A stretch of DNA of 64,000 nucleotides from Montifringilla adamsi (taxonomy: Eukaryota > Chordata > Aves > Passeriformes > Passeridae), in contig JAGGNK010013558.1 in assembly GCA_017590115.1 (NCBI GenBank), positions 11,893,752 through 11,957,751 of the forward strand, read 5' to 3'. The position numbers were made by a program, and so were the translations under genes. Below, piece by piece: positions 50,244 to 61,179 of this stretch; position 1 is the first letter of the stretch; the number at the start of each line of letters is the position of its first letter. The notes below the pieces were generated by a model. The model saw only the letters and a list, made by a program, of their open reading frames with translations, was not told the DNA's origin and did no database searches.

Positions 50244-50269
50244 TCCGGCTGCCTCCCCTCCGCCTCCCT

Positions 50270-50276
50270 TTTTATA
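50270..50276 (-). promoter_or_regulatory. TATA box (TATAAAA) of the pseudogene promoter
   Basis: GGATATAAAAAGGG reads on the minus strand inside the CpG island, about 30 nt before the presumed transcription start and 140 nt before a strong splice donor. Its survival suggests the locus could still be transcribed. Confidence 0.6.
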
Positions 50277-50569
50277 TCCATCTCCCAACCGCTGGCGGTG
50301 CCCGCACTGTTTACAGCGGCTCAGCCGCTGGCTCCTCCCAGCCGGGGACGTTCCCTCCAGCCTGGACGTATATCTGCGACCGGCGCCTGATGCCCCGCTG
50401 CCCGCACGGAAAGGTTTTCCCGAGCTCCGGGGGCAGCGGGCTCCTTGCCGGGCTCCCCGCGGGGCTGTGCAGACCCGCTGAGCCCCGTGCAGAGGATGCG
50501 GCTGGGTCCCAGCTGTCTATCCAAGGGCAGAGGGCTAGGAACACCAGTCCCCAGCTCCCGATGTCCTAA

Positions 50570-53040
50570 ACCGGGGCTTGGCATGCCTTGGTCCTTCTTG
50601 GGAGGCAGCTGACCCCTCTGGCACCTTCCCGTGGGGGTGTTTCACCCTGTACTGTGTCTGGCAGATCTATGGATGGCACTGTACCCAGCAGCTACAAAAG
50701 CTCCCCTGACAGGGAGTGAGCAGAGAGGTATTGGCCACTTCACCCCCCATCAACCTGCACTCAGAGTCTGCAGTGAGAGGAAGAGGGAAAGTGCTCGGAA
50801 AAGACACAGACACAAAACCCCCATGTGCTGGGACTGCCTTCCTGGCTTGGAAGGTTCCAGTCTCTGTGGCCATGGCACTTGTCACACCTGACACCTATCT
50901 CACCTGGCACTGACAATCACACCAACAAACTGGTTTGCTTTCCATGAACCCAGACATCACTTTTTTTTTTTTTTTCATAGACACTGAAATACAGCACAGC
51001 TGAGCTTCTGCATGACACATAAACACAGGTATCTGCTTTACTGCAGCCACAGCCTCTCTCCCCCAGGGTTGTAATCCCTCACCTCCACTCCAGAGCCCAA
51101 CATCCTGAGAGGACCAGCCAGAAGTGGGTAGGCAAAGGTTCCAGCCACTACTGCTGCCCAGGGCCAAAGCCAAAGAGGTGCAGAGCCACAGGTGCTGTCG
51201 GTCTCAGAGACATTTGTGCCATCATCTGGTCAAACTGTTCCAATCTGTCACCTCTGAAATTTATTCTGGTGCAGGATTTCTTCTGACAGAGGGCACAAAG
51301 ATGCTATAGTCATGTTAATAAGGAGCGAGTGCTGTCAGGCAATATATGGGGACAGACTGGAAGCAGAGGGGGTGGGTGAGGGGCACAGCCATGCCCCATG
51401 CTCCAGGCAGCAGCTCCAGTGAGGGAGCAACATTCACTTGTGCTAAACAAAACCCATCCACTGTCTTATGCCCGGTCCTGGGACCCAGAGAATTGCTGAA
51501 TCTGAAGATAAGCATCCAGCCCAGAAAAACGAATCCAGATAACACTCCCTTGTTTCAATACTCCATAAATACAGGGAAATGCTAGAGCTGCCACCTTTGC
51601 TACCAGTTGTTCATCTGTCATTCAGTGCTGGCACTTCTATTCCTGTCTCAAATAGCTTTTGTCATTTTCCTTCCAAAAAAGCAGCATTAGTCAGCGTTGT
51701 GCCTCCTCCTTATCTGAATATGGCACATATGAATGCAGGTCATGGGAACACAGAGCTGTTACCAGAATTATAGGAGGCTTCACTCAGTATTTTAAGAAAA
51801 AATTATCTACTGGTGGAAGTTTCAGGCAAAGCAAGACAAATAAGAGTATTTTGTCTTAAAACACACTAAATTCTCTGAACTCAACATTGGTAGAAGTGCA
51901 AAATTCAAAGAGGACCTGAGTCTTTTACATCTGCCAGGGTCCTAGAAATGTTATTTAAAAGATTTACTTCATGCAAAAGACTTCACAAACTTGCAATCTA
52001 AATAAAAGGCATCAATAATCTAACATAGTAATAGTAGAGGTAAATGGAAACACTTGTTTAGTGCTCAGCTTTGTGCAGGCCTTACAGAGCAATCAGCAAA
52101 GCCAAAGTCACCCCTGCTTACCTGGGAATTTTCCAAAAAGCAGCTAAAATCTTGAAGGTGTGAGTACTGTTTAAGTCCACTAAAGGTATTTTCTCTTTTG
52201 TAGCCAGAAATAGACTGGTTTGATTTTTTTTTTTTGTTTGTTTGTTTTTTTTTTTTTTTTTTTTTTTGGGGAAATCACTAAAGGTATTTTCTCTTTTGCA
52301 GCCAGAAATAGACTAGTTTGAATTTTTTTTTTTTTTTTTTTTTTGAGAGAACTACTCTCAGATGAAAGATTTCAGTGCCATTTCACCCCATATTAAGTTT
52401 TCACTGGCCTGAGGAAGAAAATTTCAGAATAAAAGGGACTGAATATATCACCCTGCTTTCTAAAAATTGCTGTCCCTTTTTAAAGTAAACATAGAAGTCC
52501 CCATTACAATCTGTAGAGTGGTGCTTGGCAGTTAAACTCTTTCCCTTTCACTCTTTAGATTTCATTTTTCCAAGCTGATGTCTGTTTTGCAGCAGCACTG
52601 GGATGAAGTTTACAGCCCTCTGTTACAGGATGCATCCACAGCGTGAGAACACTCCCAAACAACCTCACACCTGCAAATGAGAAATCGTGACTAATGCTCA
52701 CTGCCTCCAACACACGCCTGGTGTAGCTCTTCCTCACAAAAATAACCAAGCCGAGCCCTCCTCCGAGTGCTATTGTGGGTTATAAACTGCAGTTTACCCT
52801 CCTAACAAACAAAAATGGGTCATTTTCTGTAATGGGCTGCCAGGGACGAGACAACCTCGGCCATCCCGTGTCGCAGTGCTTGTGATGCTTTGCCTACAAA
52901 CACAGCTGGAGCTGTTCGATACCAAATATCGGTGGCTGAGATTTCCATGGTAAGGCCAGGGCAGAGAACCAAGCTCATCTGAATGAGTGGCCTGCCGGAA
53001 CTGACTCGCAGGGCACGGACATCCCTGTCCAGGGACTCAG
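50570..53040. other. Intergenic stretch between the pseudogene promoter and the minisatellite
   Basis: No exon is recognised. It contains an A/T tract at about 50960-50977 and the duplicated T-tract block at 52178-52344. Confidence 0.55.
52178..52344. repeat. Tandem duplication of a 45-bp segment, each copy followed by a T tract
   Basis: The segment running from CACTAAAGGTATTTTCTC to GACTGGTTTGA at 52178-52222 recurs at 52276-52321 with two or three changes, an offset of 98 bp. Each copy is followed by a long T-rich run (about 52223-52267 and 52322-52344), the first interrupted by TTTG units. Confidence 0.9.
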
Positions 53041-53454
53041 CTCTGGCACACGAGTGCAGGGAGGTTCCCCCGGTGTGATTTCTTTTCCCGGGCACACTCC
53101 CTCGCTGGGCGGTTTCCTGTTTCCTTCGAGAAAGGAAGGAGGAGCGGAGGCAGCATCCCCTGAGCAGCACCCCGTTCCCACAGAGCCCTGGAGGCGCCGA
53201 GGGATAACTCCGGCAGCGGGGGGCTCCCCGCAGGGCCGGCAACAGCTCAGACCCCGGTGTGCGAGCCCGGAGCCCCCAGGGACACTGACACGGGCGGGAC
53301 ACGGGGGGACACACGGGGGGACACGAGGGGACACGGGGAAGGGACTCGGGGGGGACACGGGACCCGACCGTCCCTGCAGAGCCGCGGGCGGCCGGGAGGC
53401 GGCGCCCTTGCACAGCCACTGCCCCGCGGCCCGGCCGTAGCCCGCGCGGCCGGA

Positions 53455-53778
53455 GCGACCCTGCCCATCCTCCAGCGACCCTGCCCATCCTCCAGCGACC
53501 CTGCCCATCCTTCACTGCTCCTGCCCATCCTGCACTGCTCCTGCCCATCCTCCAGCGACCCTGCCCATCCTCCAGCGACCCTGCCCATCCTTCACTGCTC
53601 CTGCCCATCCTCCAACGACCCTGCCCATCCATCCCTCACTGCTCCTGCCCATCCTGCACTGCTCCTGCCCATCCTCCAACGACTCTGCCCATCCTTCACT
53701 GGTCCTGCCAGCAGTCCTGGACATCCACCACTCCTGCCCATCCTCCGCTGTCCCTGCCCATCCTTCACTGATCCTGTT
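53455..53778. repeat. 20-bp minisatellite (CCTGCCCATCC core)
   Basis: About fifteen imperfect copies of a 20-bp unit with core CTGCCCATCC, followed by variants such as TCCAGCGACC, TTCACTGCTC and TGCACTGCTC. The variants alternate in a higher-order pattern. The unit is not a multiple of three and contains no minus-strand stop, so all three minus frames stay open through the array and create several spurious long open frames rich in Gly, Trp, Met and Arg. Confidence 0.93.
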
Positions 53779-53889
53779 GGGCACTGGGCTCCCCGAGCCC
53801 GGCTGTCTCTCAGCCTGAGCGCTGAGTGCAGTTCCTGGTGTGGCACAGGACCCACCCAAACCTGGCACCCAGCAGTGCCCACCCTTCAC

Positions 53890-54464
53890 CTGCCCCGTCG
53901 TTCCTGTCAGCCAGCACCAGAAAGTGTTTGAGATACCAAACCCACATCTCCTCCTTGTGTACCTAGCAGTTTGCTCCTCTTTGGGCTTTATTGGCATTTT
54001 TCTTGGTTTAATAATTTGCTTCTGGATCAGAGAGAAGGTCTTGGGCTGCTGGCCTTGTGACAACACTCCCACATTCCCAAGGAGCTGGAGCATCTTGTAT
54101 GGCAAGAACAGCTTCACCTTGTGCTGGATCACCTTGAGGGCACTGATGTGAATTTTGAGCAGGTTGGCATTTTGATAACAGCTGCAAAACCAAGAGAGAT
54201 TCCAGGCCAAGCTAGGTCCAAAGGTATCCATTAAAATATATCTGAAGTGTTTAAGGAATACTTCATTGGACAAGTGCTTTTCTTGTGGCTTCTGGCCCAG
54301 GGTCTGACTTAGCAAACTTCTCCTGTGATAACTCAAGAGAGAGCTGCTTCTGAACAGGCTGGAGGGTTTGTAAGAGCCCACAGTCCCAGGAAGGGTTTTC
54401 TTACTGGGCAACAGCCTTTCATAATCCATGTCCCACAGAGAACTGCTGGGATTCGGGCTATGTT
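53890..54464 (-). CDS. Exon of an unidentified spliced gene (downstream exon)
   Basis: The acceptor is TAATTATTTCAG and a good donor, GGGGCAG|GTGAAG, closes a 575-nt exon with one open frame of 191 codons. The frame reads EHSPNPSSSLW, then a Ser/Leu/Arg-rich stretch, then a hydrophobic and basic part (KVIQHKVKLFLPYKML) and a Lys-rich stretch (KPRKMPIKPKEE). Its 5' phase fits exactly the donor at 55077. I do not recognise the family. It lies between ABHD17C and the CEMIP2-like promoter on the same strand. Without the donor the frame would run into the minisatellite. Confidence 0.5.
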
Positions 54465-55076
54465 CTGAAATAATTATAAATACAGTGAACCTATTACACA
54501 TAAAAGCAAAGAATCCCAGAGAGTTTGTTTCCTCAAAATATATGTGTACAAAACTACATTTATGGATGTTCTGCTGCAGCCCTGGCTACAGAACACTGCA
54601 CCACTTTGACAAACACCGAATGTTTCAACAGGCCAAATCAGGAGATGTATGATAAATCAGTTTTAGGTAATAAAATGCAATAATGGTTATAATTTTTTTT
54701 CATTTAAAGTACTCTTTAATGCTCAAGAAAACTATCTTCATTATTCATACAAACACTCAAAGACTGCACAGATTTCCCCTCCCCCCCAAAAAAACTTAAC
54801 CCAATCACCAAAAGAAAATTTACTATTCCATATTAATTTTCTGAAAAACATTTTAAAAAATTGTTCATGTTGTTATTCTTGTTAAAGACTTTTTTATACT
54901 TGATTAAGGAAGGAAACTTCTACAATCCCGCTGAGCCATTTGCACTTTTGTCCAGTCCCAAGGTCCAGCACAGACTCTATTTTTCCAACAGATGTAAGTT
55001 GGGTTTAAAGGCTCCATTTTGCTTTCTAGCTGCTCCTTGTCTCTGCCTGCTGATTAAAGCCATTGCTCTGGTGTAC

Positions 55077-55307
55077 CCAGGTGAAGCTGTGGCTGCTCAA
55101 AGGCCACAGCAATTTCATCCTCTTGATAAAAAGGTGCTGTAAGGGACAACTGGGACTCTATGGAGCTTAAATTTTCTTCTAAAGCAGTGCCCCTATCCAG
55201 CTCTTCTTCCTCCAGGCTGAGCCCAAAGTTCAATTTACACTTGGGGAATGGATCAATAAAGCAATTACATGCAACATAAGTAGGCTGGGACTTCACGATA
55301 AGTAGGG
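55077..55307 (-). CDS. Exon of an unidentified spliced gene (upstream exon)
   Basis: The acceptor is TTGTGTTTGCAG and the donor CACCTGG|GTACAC. The open frame of 76 codons reads VKSQPTYVACNCFIDPFPK and then an acidic region (FGLSLEEEELDRG), ending HL before the phase-1 donor that joins to EHSPN of the next exon. Composition is protein-like, with no bias from GC content. Upstream exons are not certain. The family is unknown to me; it could be a rapidly evolving protein or a relic gene. Confidence 0.5.
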
Positions 55308-55859
55308 CTGCAAACACAAAAGAAAGCTCTGATAATTAAAAGGGACAAGGAACCCAAAACTCAGCGGCATACTGCCAAGAGTGTTTGAAATGGTGAATGT
55401 TTTAATGTAACAGCACACAGCTGAAGGCTGGAGGTCATGTCCTGGGAGCCCTGGAATGTGCCTGAAGCCTTCTCTTTCATTTCTAAGCAGACAATAAAAA
55501 TTTTTAGACTGTTTTTCTATTTCCTAGAGGGGCATCCCAGATCAGCATGTTTGAGAAGCTTTAGGTTTGTTATTTATTTGATTCAAGATTAAAGTTATCA
55601 ACTTCAAGTAGTTATGACTTGGTCCAGGGGATTGCTTGCCTATTTTAATTGTATTAGTTAAGTGTTCTATTAATATTTTGGAATTTCATGTATCAAAATG
55701 CACATTCATGGCTATAACTCATCCCTGGAGTATAACTGTGTTATTTATCTTAGTCCTAGCAGTTATATTTCACAGATGGTCCATGCAGAGGAGGACGTTA
55801 GGCACTGCTGCCATCCCTCTTGTCCTGGTCTGAAGCAAAAGGAAAGATCCAAAGGGCAG

Positions 55860-56037
55860 ATCCAAAGTGTTCCTATGGCACTGCTGCAGCGGAGTCGCTT
55901 GAAATGTAAGTGATGTTAACTCTTTTAGCAGGTCTGCGAGTTCCAAGAACAAACTGCCATGAAAAACATCATTTAGGAAAAGCAAAACTATGGATCGATG
56001 TCTTCTTAGTTTAAAGCAGCTCTTAAAGTAATAAGGC
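55860..56037 (-). CDS. Possible further 5' exon of the unidentified gene
   Basis: A strong acceptor (CTCCTTTTGTTTCTAG) is followed by an open frame reading YYFKSCFKLRRHRSIVLLF and FLELADLLKEL. No good phase-1 donor is visible to join the 55.3-kb exon. A plus-strand reading of the same interval has its own acceptor-like and GTAAGT donor sites, so strand and reality are uncertain. Confidence 0.22.
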
Positions 56038-56149
56038 CTAGAAACAAAAGGAGAAAATAAACGAAAGACCCACTGCATGCAGTCACCTCCAGAGGCACAG
56101 CAAACCAAGCCACCTATTTTTGCCTTGAAGTCCAAGTGTAATCCAGAGG

Positions 56150-56760
56150 CGTGTGTTCCTTCTGCTGCTTCTCCTGATAAAGCAAGGCTCGGATCCAGCG
56201 GCTCCGCGCCTCCTCCTCTCCCGGGACAGCCCAGGCTGGCAGCAGGGCCCCCGCCCCGCCGGGGCTGCGGGAGCCGCTCCGGGCGCTTGGACCACGGGGC
56301 TGCGGCAGCGCCTTCGCCCTCCGCCTGCCTGGCAGCCCCGCCGCTCACGGGCAGCGCCCACCACCGTCACCACCATCACCATCACCACCACCGCCACCAC
56401 CACCATCACTGCTACCATCACCGCCACCATCACCATCACCACCATCGCCAGCACCACCATCACTGCTACTATCACCGCCACCACCACCTGCAGCAGCAGC
56501 AGCGGGGCAGCCCCGCCGAGCCCCTCCTCACCCCCGCCGGGCAGCCCCGCTCAGCGCAGCCCGAACACTGCAGGCGCGGAGCCAGGGCCGGAGGATCCCA
56601 CAGGACACGACAAGGGCTGGGGCTGGCCCAGCCGGGGGCACGGCCCGGGACAGCGGGGATGCTCCAGCCTCTGGAGCGAGGGAAGCACAGCCCTGTCCCA
56701 CGCAGGGCGAGCGCAGCCCGCAGGGACAGCCAGCACACGGTTTTACTCCAGAAAGCGACG
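56150..56760. promoter_or_regulatory. CpG island with embedded trinucleotide repeats
   Basis: A GC- and CpG-rich stretch in otherwise average sequence, just upstream of the minus-strand exons of the unidentified gene, so it is a plausible promoter for it. No TATA box is evident. Confidence 0.5.
56357..56490. repeat. (CAC/CAT)n trinucleotide repeat
   Basis: About 45 units mixing CAC, CAT and CGC/TGC variants, ending in a short CAG run. Read on plus it would give polyhistidine or polythreonine, but there is no supporting exon structure. Confidence 0.93.
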
Positions 56761-56849
56761 TGATGAGCTCCCAGCACCGGGCCCAAGGAAAGCCAGAGCA
56801 AAGCACCTTTACTCTTCCAGGAACCAGAAGATAATTTATAATTGACCTA

Positions 56850-58300
56850 CTAATGGTGTAGGGGTCTTCTTGGAGTTTCTTTTAAGACAGCAGGCATGTT
56901 ACCCTTACACTTTCTGCAAAATTAATTTCATTACTGCAGAAACTCATCTGCAAAATGGTAGAGTCAAAGGAGCTGGGCTCATTCTCTTGCTGCAAGGACC
57001 AGCTCCTGCTTTTTACTGTTGTACCCAAGCTATGAGACCCAAGTACAACCTCCTGCTTTGAAATTCACACCCATCTGGCCTCAGTATTACCACTGGACTT
57101 GGAAAGCAACACAGACCCAGCAGGGAGTTTCTGTGCCTGACCTCATTCCCAACAGTGGAGTGCCCACCATCAAAGAGCTACCCCACCCTTACCCACTGCT
57201 GGAGCACAAACGACTGCATTGGAGCTAAATTCCAGACCTACAATGTTTGGAGAGTTCCACATAGGACATAGAGAAATGAGTTAAATGGGCTTAACTGAGA
57301 TCATTAGTTTGCTTTCACGGGAATAGACCTGAGGAAGAAAGTGTTTCCGAATGAGAACAATCCAGTTTTCGGGCTGAATGAATAACCAGAGGAAGCAAGT
57401 ACATTGGGTCTCTACTTCTATGTTTAGCACCATTTAGAAAAAGCAAATGCAATACAGAGTTCATAGATGTGTACAATGCTAAGCATAAATACAGGTTTGG
57501 GTATTTAGAGTTCCAGGGTCAGCAGCCCGAGCAGAGCTGGCACAAGTTACAGGAGTGACAAGGAAGAACGAGGAACAAAACCGCAGCAGAGGCGACACAA
57601 GTAACAAGCCTCCAGGTGAGCACAAGTAAAATTTGTAACAGTTACATAAATTTTAGAAGGATACATATCAGACTCCTTGGAAAACCACACCTTTGAAGCC
57701 GTAACAAATATTCTCCTCTGGCTTTTCCAAAGTACAAACACGAGACAACTACTGATAGTAAACAGATGTACCACATCTTACCTTTCTGCAAACAAGCTGT
57801 ACATCACCTGCGGCTGCACTACATGAACAAAAATGGTCAGTCACACAGGAAAAATGGACAGAGCATCCCCATCAACAACAAAATGTTAGTGATCACTCAC
57901 ACCTTTGGGAGACCCGTTGCATAATTTATCCAGGCACACAGAGCCGTTTTTACAGTGACACCTTGATAGCTCTAAAATATGCATAACAAGTTCTTGTAAA
58001 GGCTCACATTATACATTTAAATTACAGCATGTTAGCAGTTTGCTGGAACAGACTATTTTTTTAAGCCCAAAATTTGTTTTTCATAACCTCACATCATCCC
58101 CTTTCATATAATTTAAAAATTAAACTATTAAAAAAAAATTTTTAAACTTTTTTTTCTCAAATAATGAGGACCTGAAATTCACTGTCATGGATGAAACTGC
58201 ATCTTCATGACTTTGCCACACTTTTTCAACTACAAGTTCCAAGGTTGACCAGCAGTGTTTTGAAATGCTCGAAACTTTGATACAAGTTTACAATACAGAG
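56850..58300. other. Intergenic stretch
   Basis: No exon or repeat family is recognised. The right part may already belong to the long ABHD17C 3' UTR. Confidence 0.4.
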
Positions 58301-58317
58301 TAGTTCGCTATTAGCAT

Positions 58318-60959
58318 TTATTTTGTGCAGAGCATACATCAGAAAATTATAAAAAAAAATCAGAATTCATCTAAGAACTATTGGACGAGAATAGGACTAC
58401 AAAGAAAATTATTTAAGGGAAGAAACAGGTAAACAAATTACAGAATTAAAAGAGAGGGAAGAAGATCCATACCAGTGGATCAATGATAAGTCATTAACAT
58501 TTTAATTAAGAGCAAAACATCTGTGTTAGTTTAATGCAGATGAACTTCACAAACCAAACCAGACAATGCATATGCCAGAAGACTGAGGCCCCTCTGAGAA
58601 TTAGTTAAGAAGGAATTCAGGCAAATAAAAGATAGTACAAGTGGAAATCCATGTTCAGCCAGGACATCGTGAGCTGTGCCTGCAACTGCAGAGACCATGG
58701 GACATAAATAACCACGTTGAATTCATATTCAGGGTTCTCTTTGACAGAGGAATACTGGCAAAATACAAAGCAAATGCAAAGGCAAGCCACAAAATTACTT
58801 CAGGAGTTGGAAAAGTAGTAATCAAAAAATCAATTTATAGGGAAAAGTTTAGAAATATCAGTTTGTTAAAGGGTAGCAACAGTCACAAGAAGAAATGTTG
58901 CAGGTTGAGGTTTCAGAGCAACAGAAAGCTCAATGTGGGTACCAAAAAACCACAGCTAATCAGGTAAAAATCCCCAAGTCACTACAGGGACAGGCTGACC
59001 CTTTCAACATTACCTTGAATACCTGTACCACACACAGCTTGGTTTCCACAGGGCTACAGTCCCAGGAACAACACATGTAGGAATGGAAGAAAACCACTGT
59101 GGATTTATGAAGGTACAATAAATATATATAAAATCAGACAAGTATCTGAATATTTATTTAAAATACAGGAGGGAAATGCTGAGCTTGAGGTGGCAATTAG
59201 GCAAAACCTGACAATATTGGCTGGCAAAGTCACCAAGAGAACTGCTGGGGGCCCTGCTGCTTGGGACAGTTAAAAGTCACAACTAGACAACACTGATGCC
59301 CAGATCCAGCCTCAGGATCCCGGTGATGTGGCCCAGGATGCATGTCCTCATTTCACTGCAAGTGAAAATACAAGTTCTTCCCCCTTTGCAGTAATAGGGC
59401 CAAGGCAATAATCAAAGACTATGTACACTTGCAGCACTGAAAATTTACTGCAGGCCTGTAATAGGAATTCATAACAACTATGTTCAAATATTTCTTCCAA
59501 GCAATGAATCATGATTTTTCGTTTCTTAGAACCAGTTGAACACCGTTTAAACATAACCTCTTGCACATTTGATTTACATACCCAGCTTACTCTATCAAAT
59601 AATGTTTTTACACTTTCCTCATGTATGAAAATTATGCACCAAATAAGATTCCAAACTTGAGCAAGCTCTAATCCATGCATCCTTTATTCCATTACAATCA
59701 CTGTGTTGCTCTCTAGCAACAGGACACAAACTGCAATCAATCGCAATCAATTTATACAACAATCTGAGGCTTACAGTACATTTAAGGCCTTTAAATTTGG
59801 AAAAATTAGACCTATCCTAGCAGTGTAACAATTTTTAATGTTTTGCATTTCTGATGCATAATCTGTGCGATTCCAGTGTCAAAGAATCAAATTACTTCTA
59901 AACTAAAAAGATCAGCTCAATGAAAATTTAGTTACATAATTCATCAAAACATAAATGTGTAAATTCTATTTTCTTTTTTTTGTCCTGGAAACTTTATAAA
60001 ACTTTAATAGCAAAATAATATAGGGATAAAAACATATTTTAACAAAATGTATTCAATCATATACAAACCAGAATTTCGCAGTTTATTGTAACTAGACTTA
60101 AATTAAAACTACCAATTAAGAATCTATGCACAATGTAAATTCAAATATGTACAGTACTTTTAAAAAGTCTACAGGAATGCTTTACAGAAGGAAATGTCTG
60201 TTATGGCTATTATTCAGACAATCTGAATATTAAAATGAGTTTTCTAGTAGTAAATTTACACATTTATTTTTAAACAAAAGCAGTTTTGTCCCTAGATCCT
60301 TTAAGAATATTCCAGTTATGTTTATACAACTAATGGAGAGGTCGTTACAGAGTTTAGCCCCATATAGTAGTTTGTTTATTTTCAGGTAAAAGTATATTTA
60401 AATAATTTACTTGGGAAGATCAGTAAGTTAACAAAAGAACACTAGAAGGGAGGAGGGGGAACTTCATCACAATAACTTTCCAGTTACAATACCACAGCTA
60501 GAAACTTCACAGAGAAAGAACTCCCTTAGATTGAACCCATGATTGTTCAGAACAAGCTGTAGCTCATAACAGTTGTGTTCTCCACTCCGAGAACACAATG
60601 GGGAAAAAGTCTTTGTAGGACAGAATTATAAATGATCTGAAGTGAGACAGAGAAAACTGATCTTCAATTAATACAGCACTAGGTAAAAAGTGTCCCCATA
60701 AGCAGCTAGGATTCCCACTTCCTTCAGGGCAATGAAGCTAAAAATTGTTGGAATTACAGTAGTTGACCATATTTGTGTGCATTAGTAGAATCATTTCCAG
60801 ATAGAAAAGACAAATTTCATCAGATGTTTGATTAGAACACCCTCAAGACAGGGTATTTCTTCATAGTATAAAGCTATTACAGCTATCCAGTTAAAGCATG
60901 TGCAAAACCAGGTAATTTCTTCCATTCACAGTAACTGAGGTAAAATCAGGTAGGCTTCT
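58318..60959 (-). other. ABHD17C: Probable 3' UTR of ABHD17C
   Basis: AT-rich sequence follows directly on the stop codon without coding potential, and several minus-strand AATAAA hexamers occur (near 59153-59160 and 58320-58326). The true polyadenylation site cannot be chosen from sequence alone, and the left limit is a guess at the most distal plausible signal. Confidence 0.4.
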
Positions 60960-61179
60960 TCAGGAGTTGGGAAGTTCATGAGATATGAACTGTTTTAGTC
61001 TCTCTAAGTACTGTGCATAAAGCTCTATGTCATTATGCCCAGCCCCTTCCACCCAGAGGGGCTCTACTGCTCGTGGACATCGCTCGTACATGGCCAGGCC
61101 ATGGGAGAAATCGATCACCTCATCTTCGGTACCGTGGATGACCAGCACAGGAGAGGTCACTTTAGAGATCTTGTCAATG
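60960..61179 (-). CDS. ABHD17C: ABHD17C last coding exon (depalmitoylase), partial gene
   Basis: ABHD17 proteins are membrane-anchored serine hydrolases that remove palmitate from substrates such as N-Ras and PSD-95. The acceptor TTCCTTCCCCCAG starts the exon at 61179, and the stop is at 60960-60962. It encodes the last ~72 residues, from IDKISK through [13 protein letters not shown] (catalytic Asp region) and GAGHND (catalytic His) to the end ISHELPNS. The nucleophile Ser and the Cys-rich N-terminus lie in exons beyond the right edge. The residues [12 protein letters not shown] and the ELPNS ending fit ABHD17C; as I recall, ABHD17B has ALFERCQRPVEP and ends ELVNL. The frame is intact. Confidence 0.93.

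Larger units (their letters stand above)
48640..50560. promoter_or_regulatory. CpG island at the 5' end of the CEMIP2-like pseudogene
   Basis: This is a long, very GC- and CpG-rich stretch covering the first exons and promoter of the minus-strand pseudogene. It makes all reading frames open by composition alone, which explains the long spurious frames of 100-400 codons here on both strands. It contains a 23-base sequence gap. Confidence 0.85.

Noticed and set aside
48274..50569. Several open frames of 100-400 codons on both strands
   Set aside because: They result from CpG-island composition. Real coding blocks here are short spliced exons, and parts of the frames translate across the N gap.
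52820..53632. 270-codon minus frame and overlapping frames through the minisatellite
   Set aside because: The frames stay open only because the 20-bp repeat and the GC-rich flank lack stops. No motif or splice context is present.
55698..55913. Plus-strand exon-like segment ending in GTAAGT
   Set aside because: There is no partner exon on the plus strand and no recognisable protein; it overlaps a minus-strand candidate that is itself weak.
60960..61179. ABHD17B instead of ABHD17C
   Set aside because: The ELPNS terminus and [12 protein letters not shown] match ABHD17C as I recall it; ABHD17B differs at these residues.
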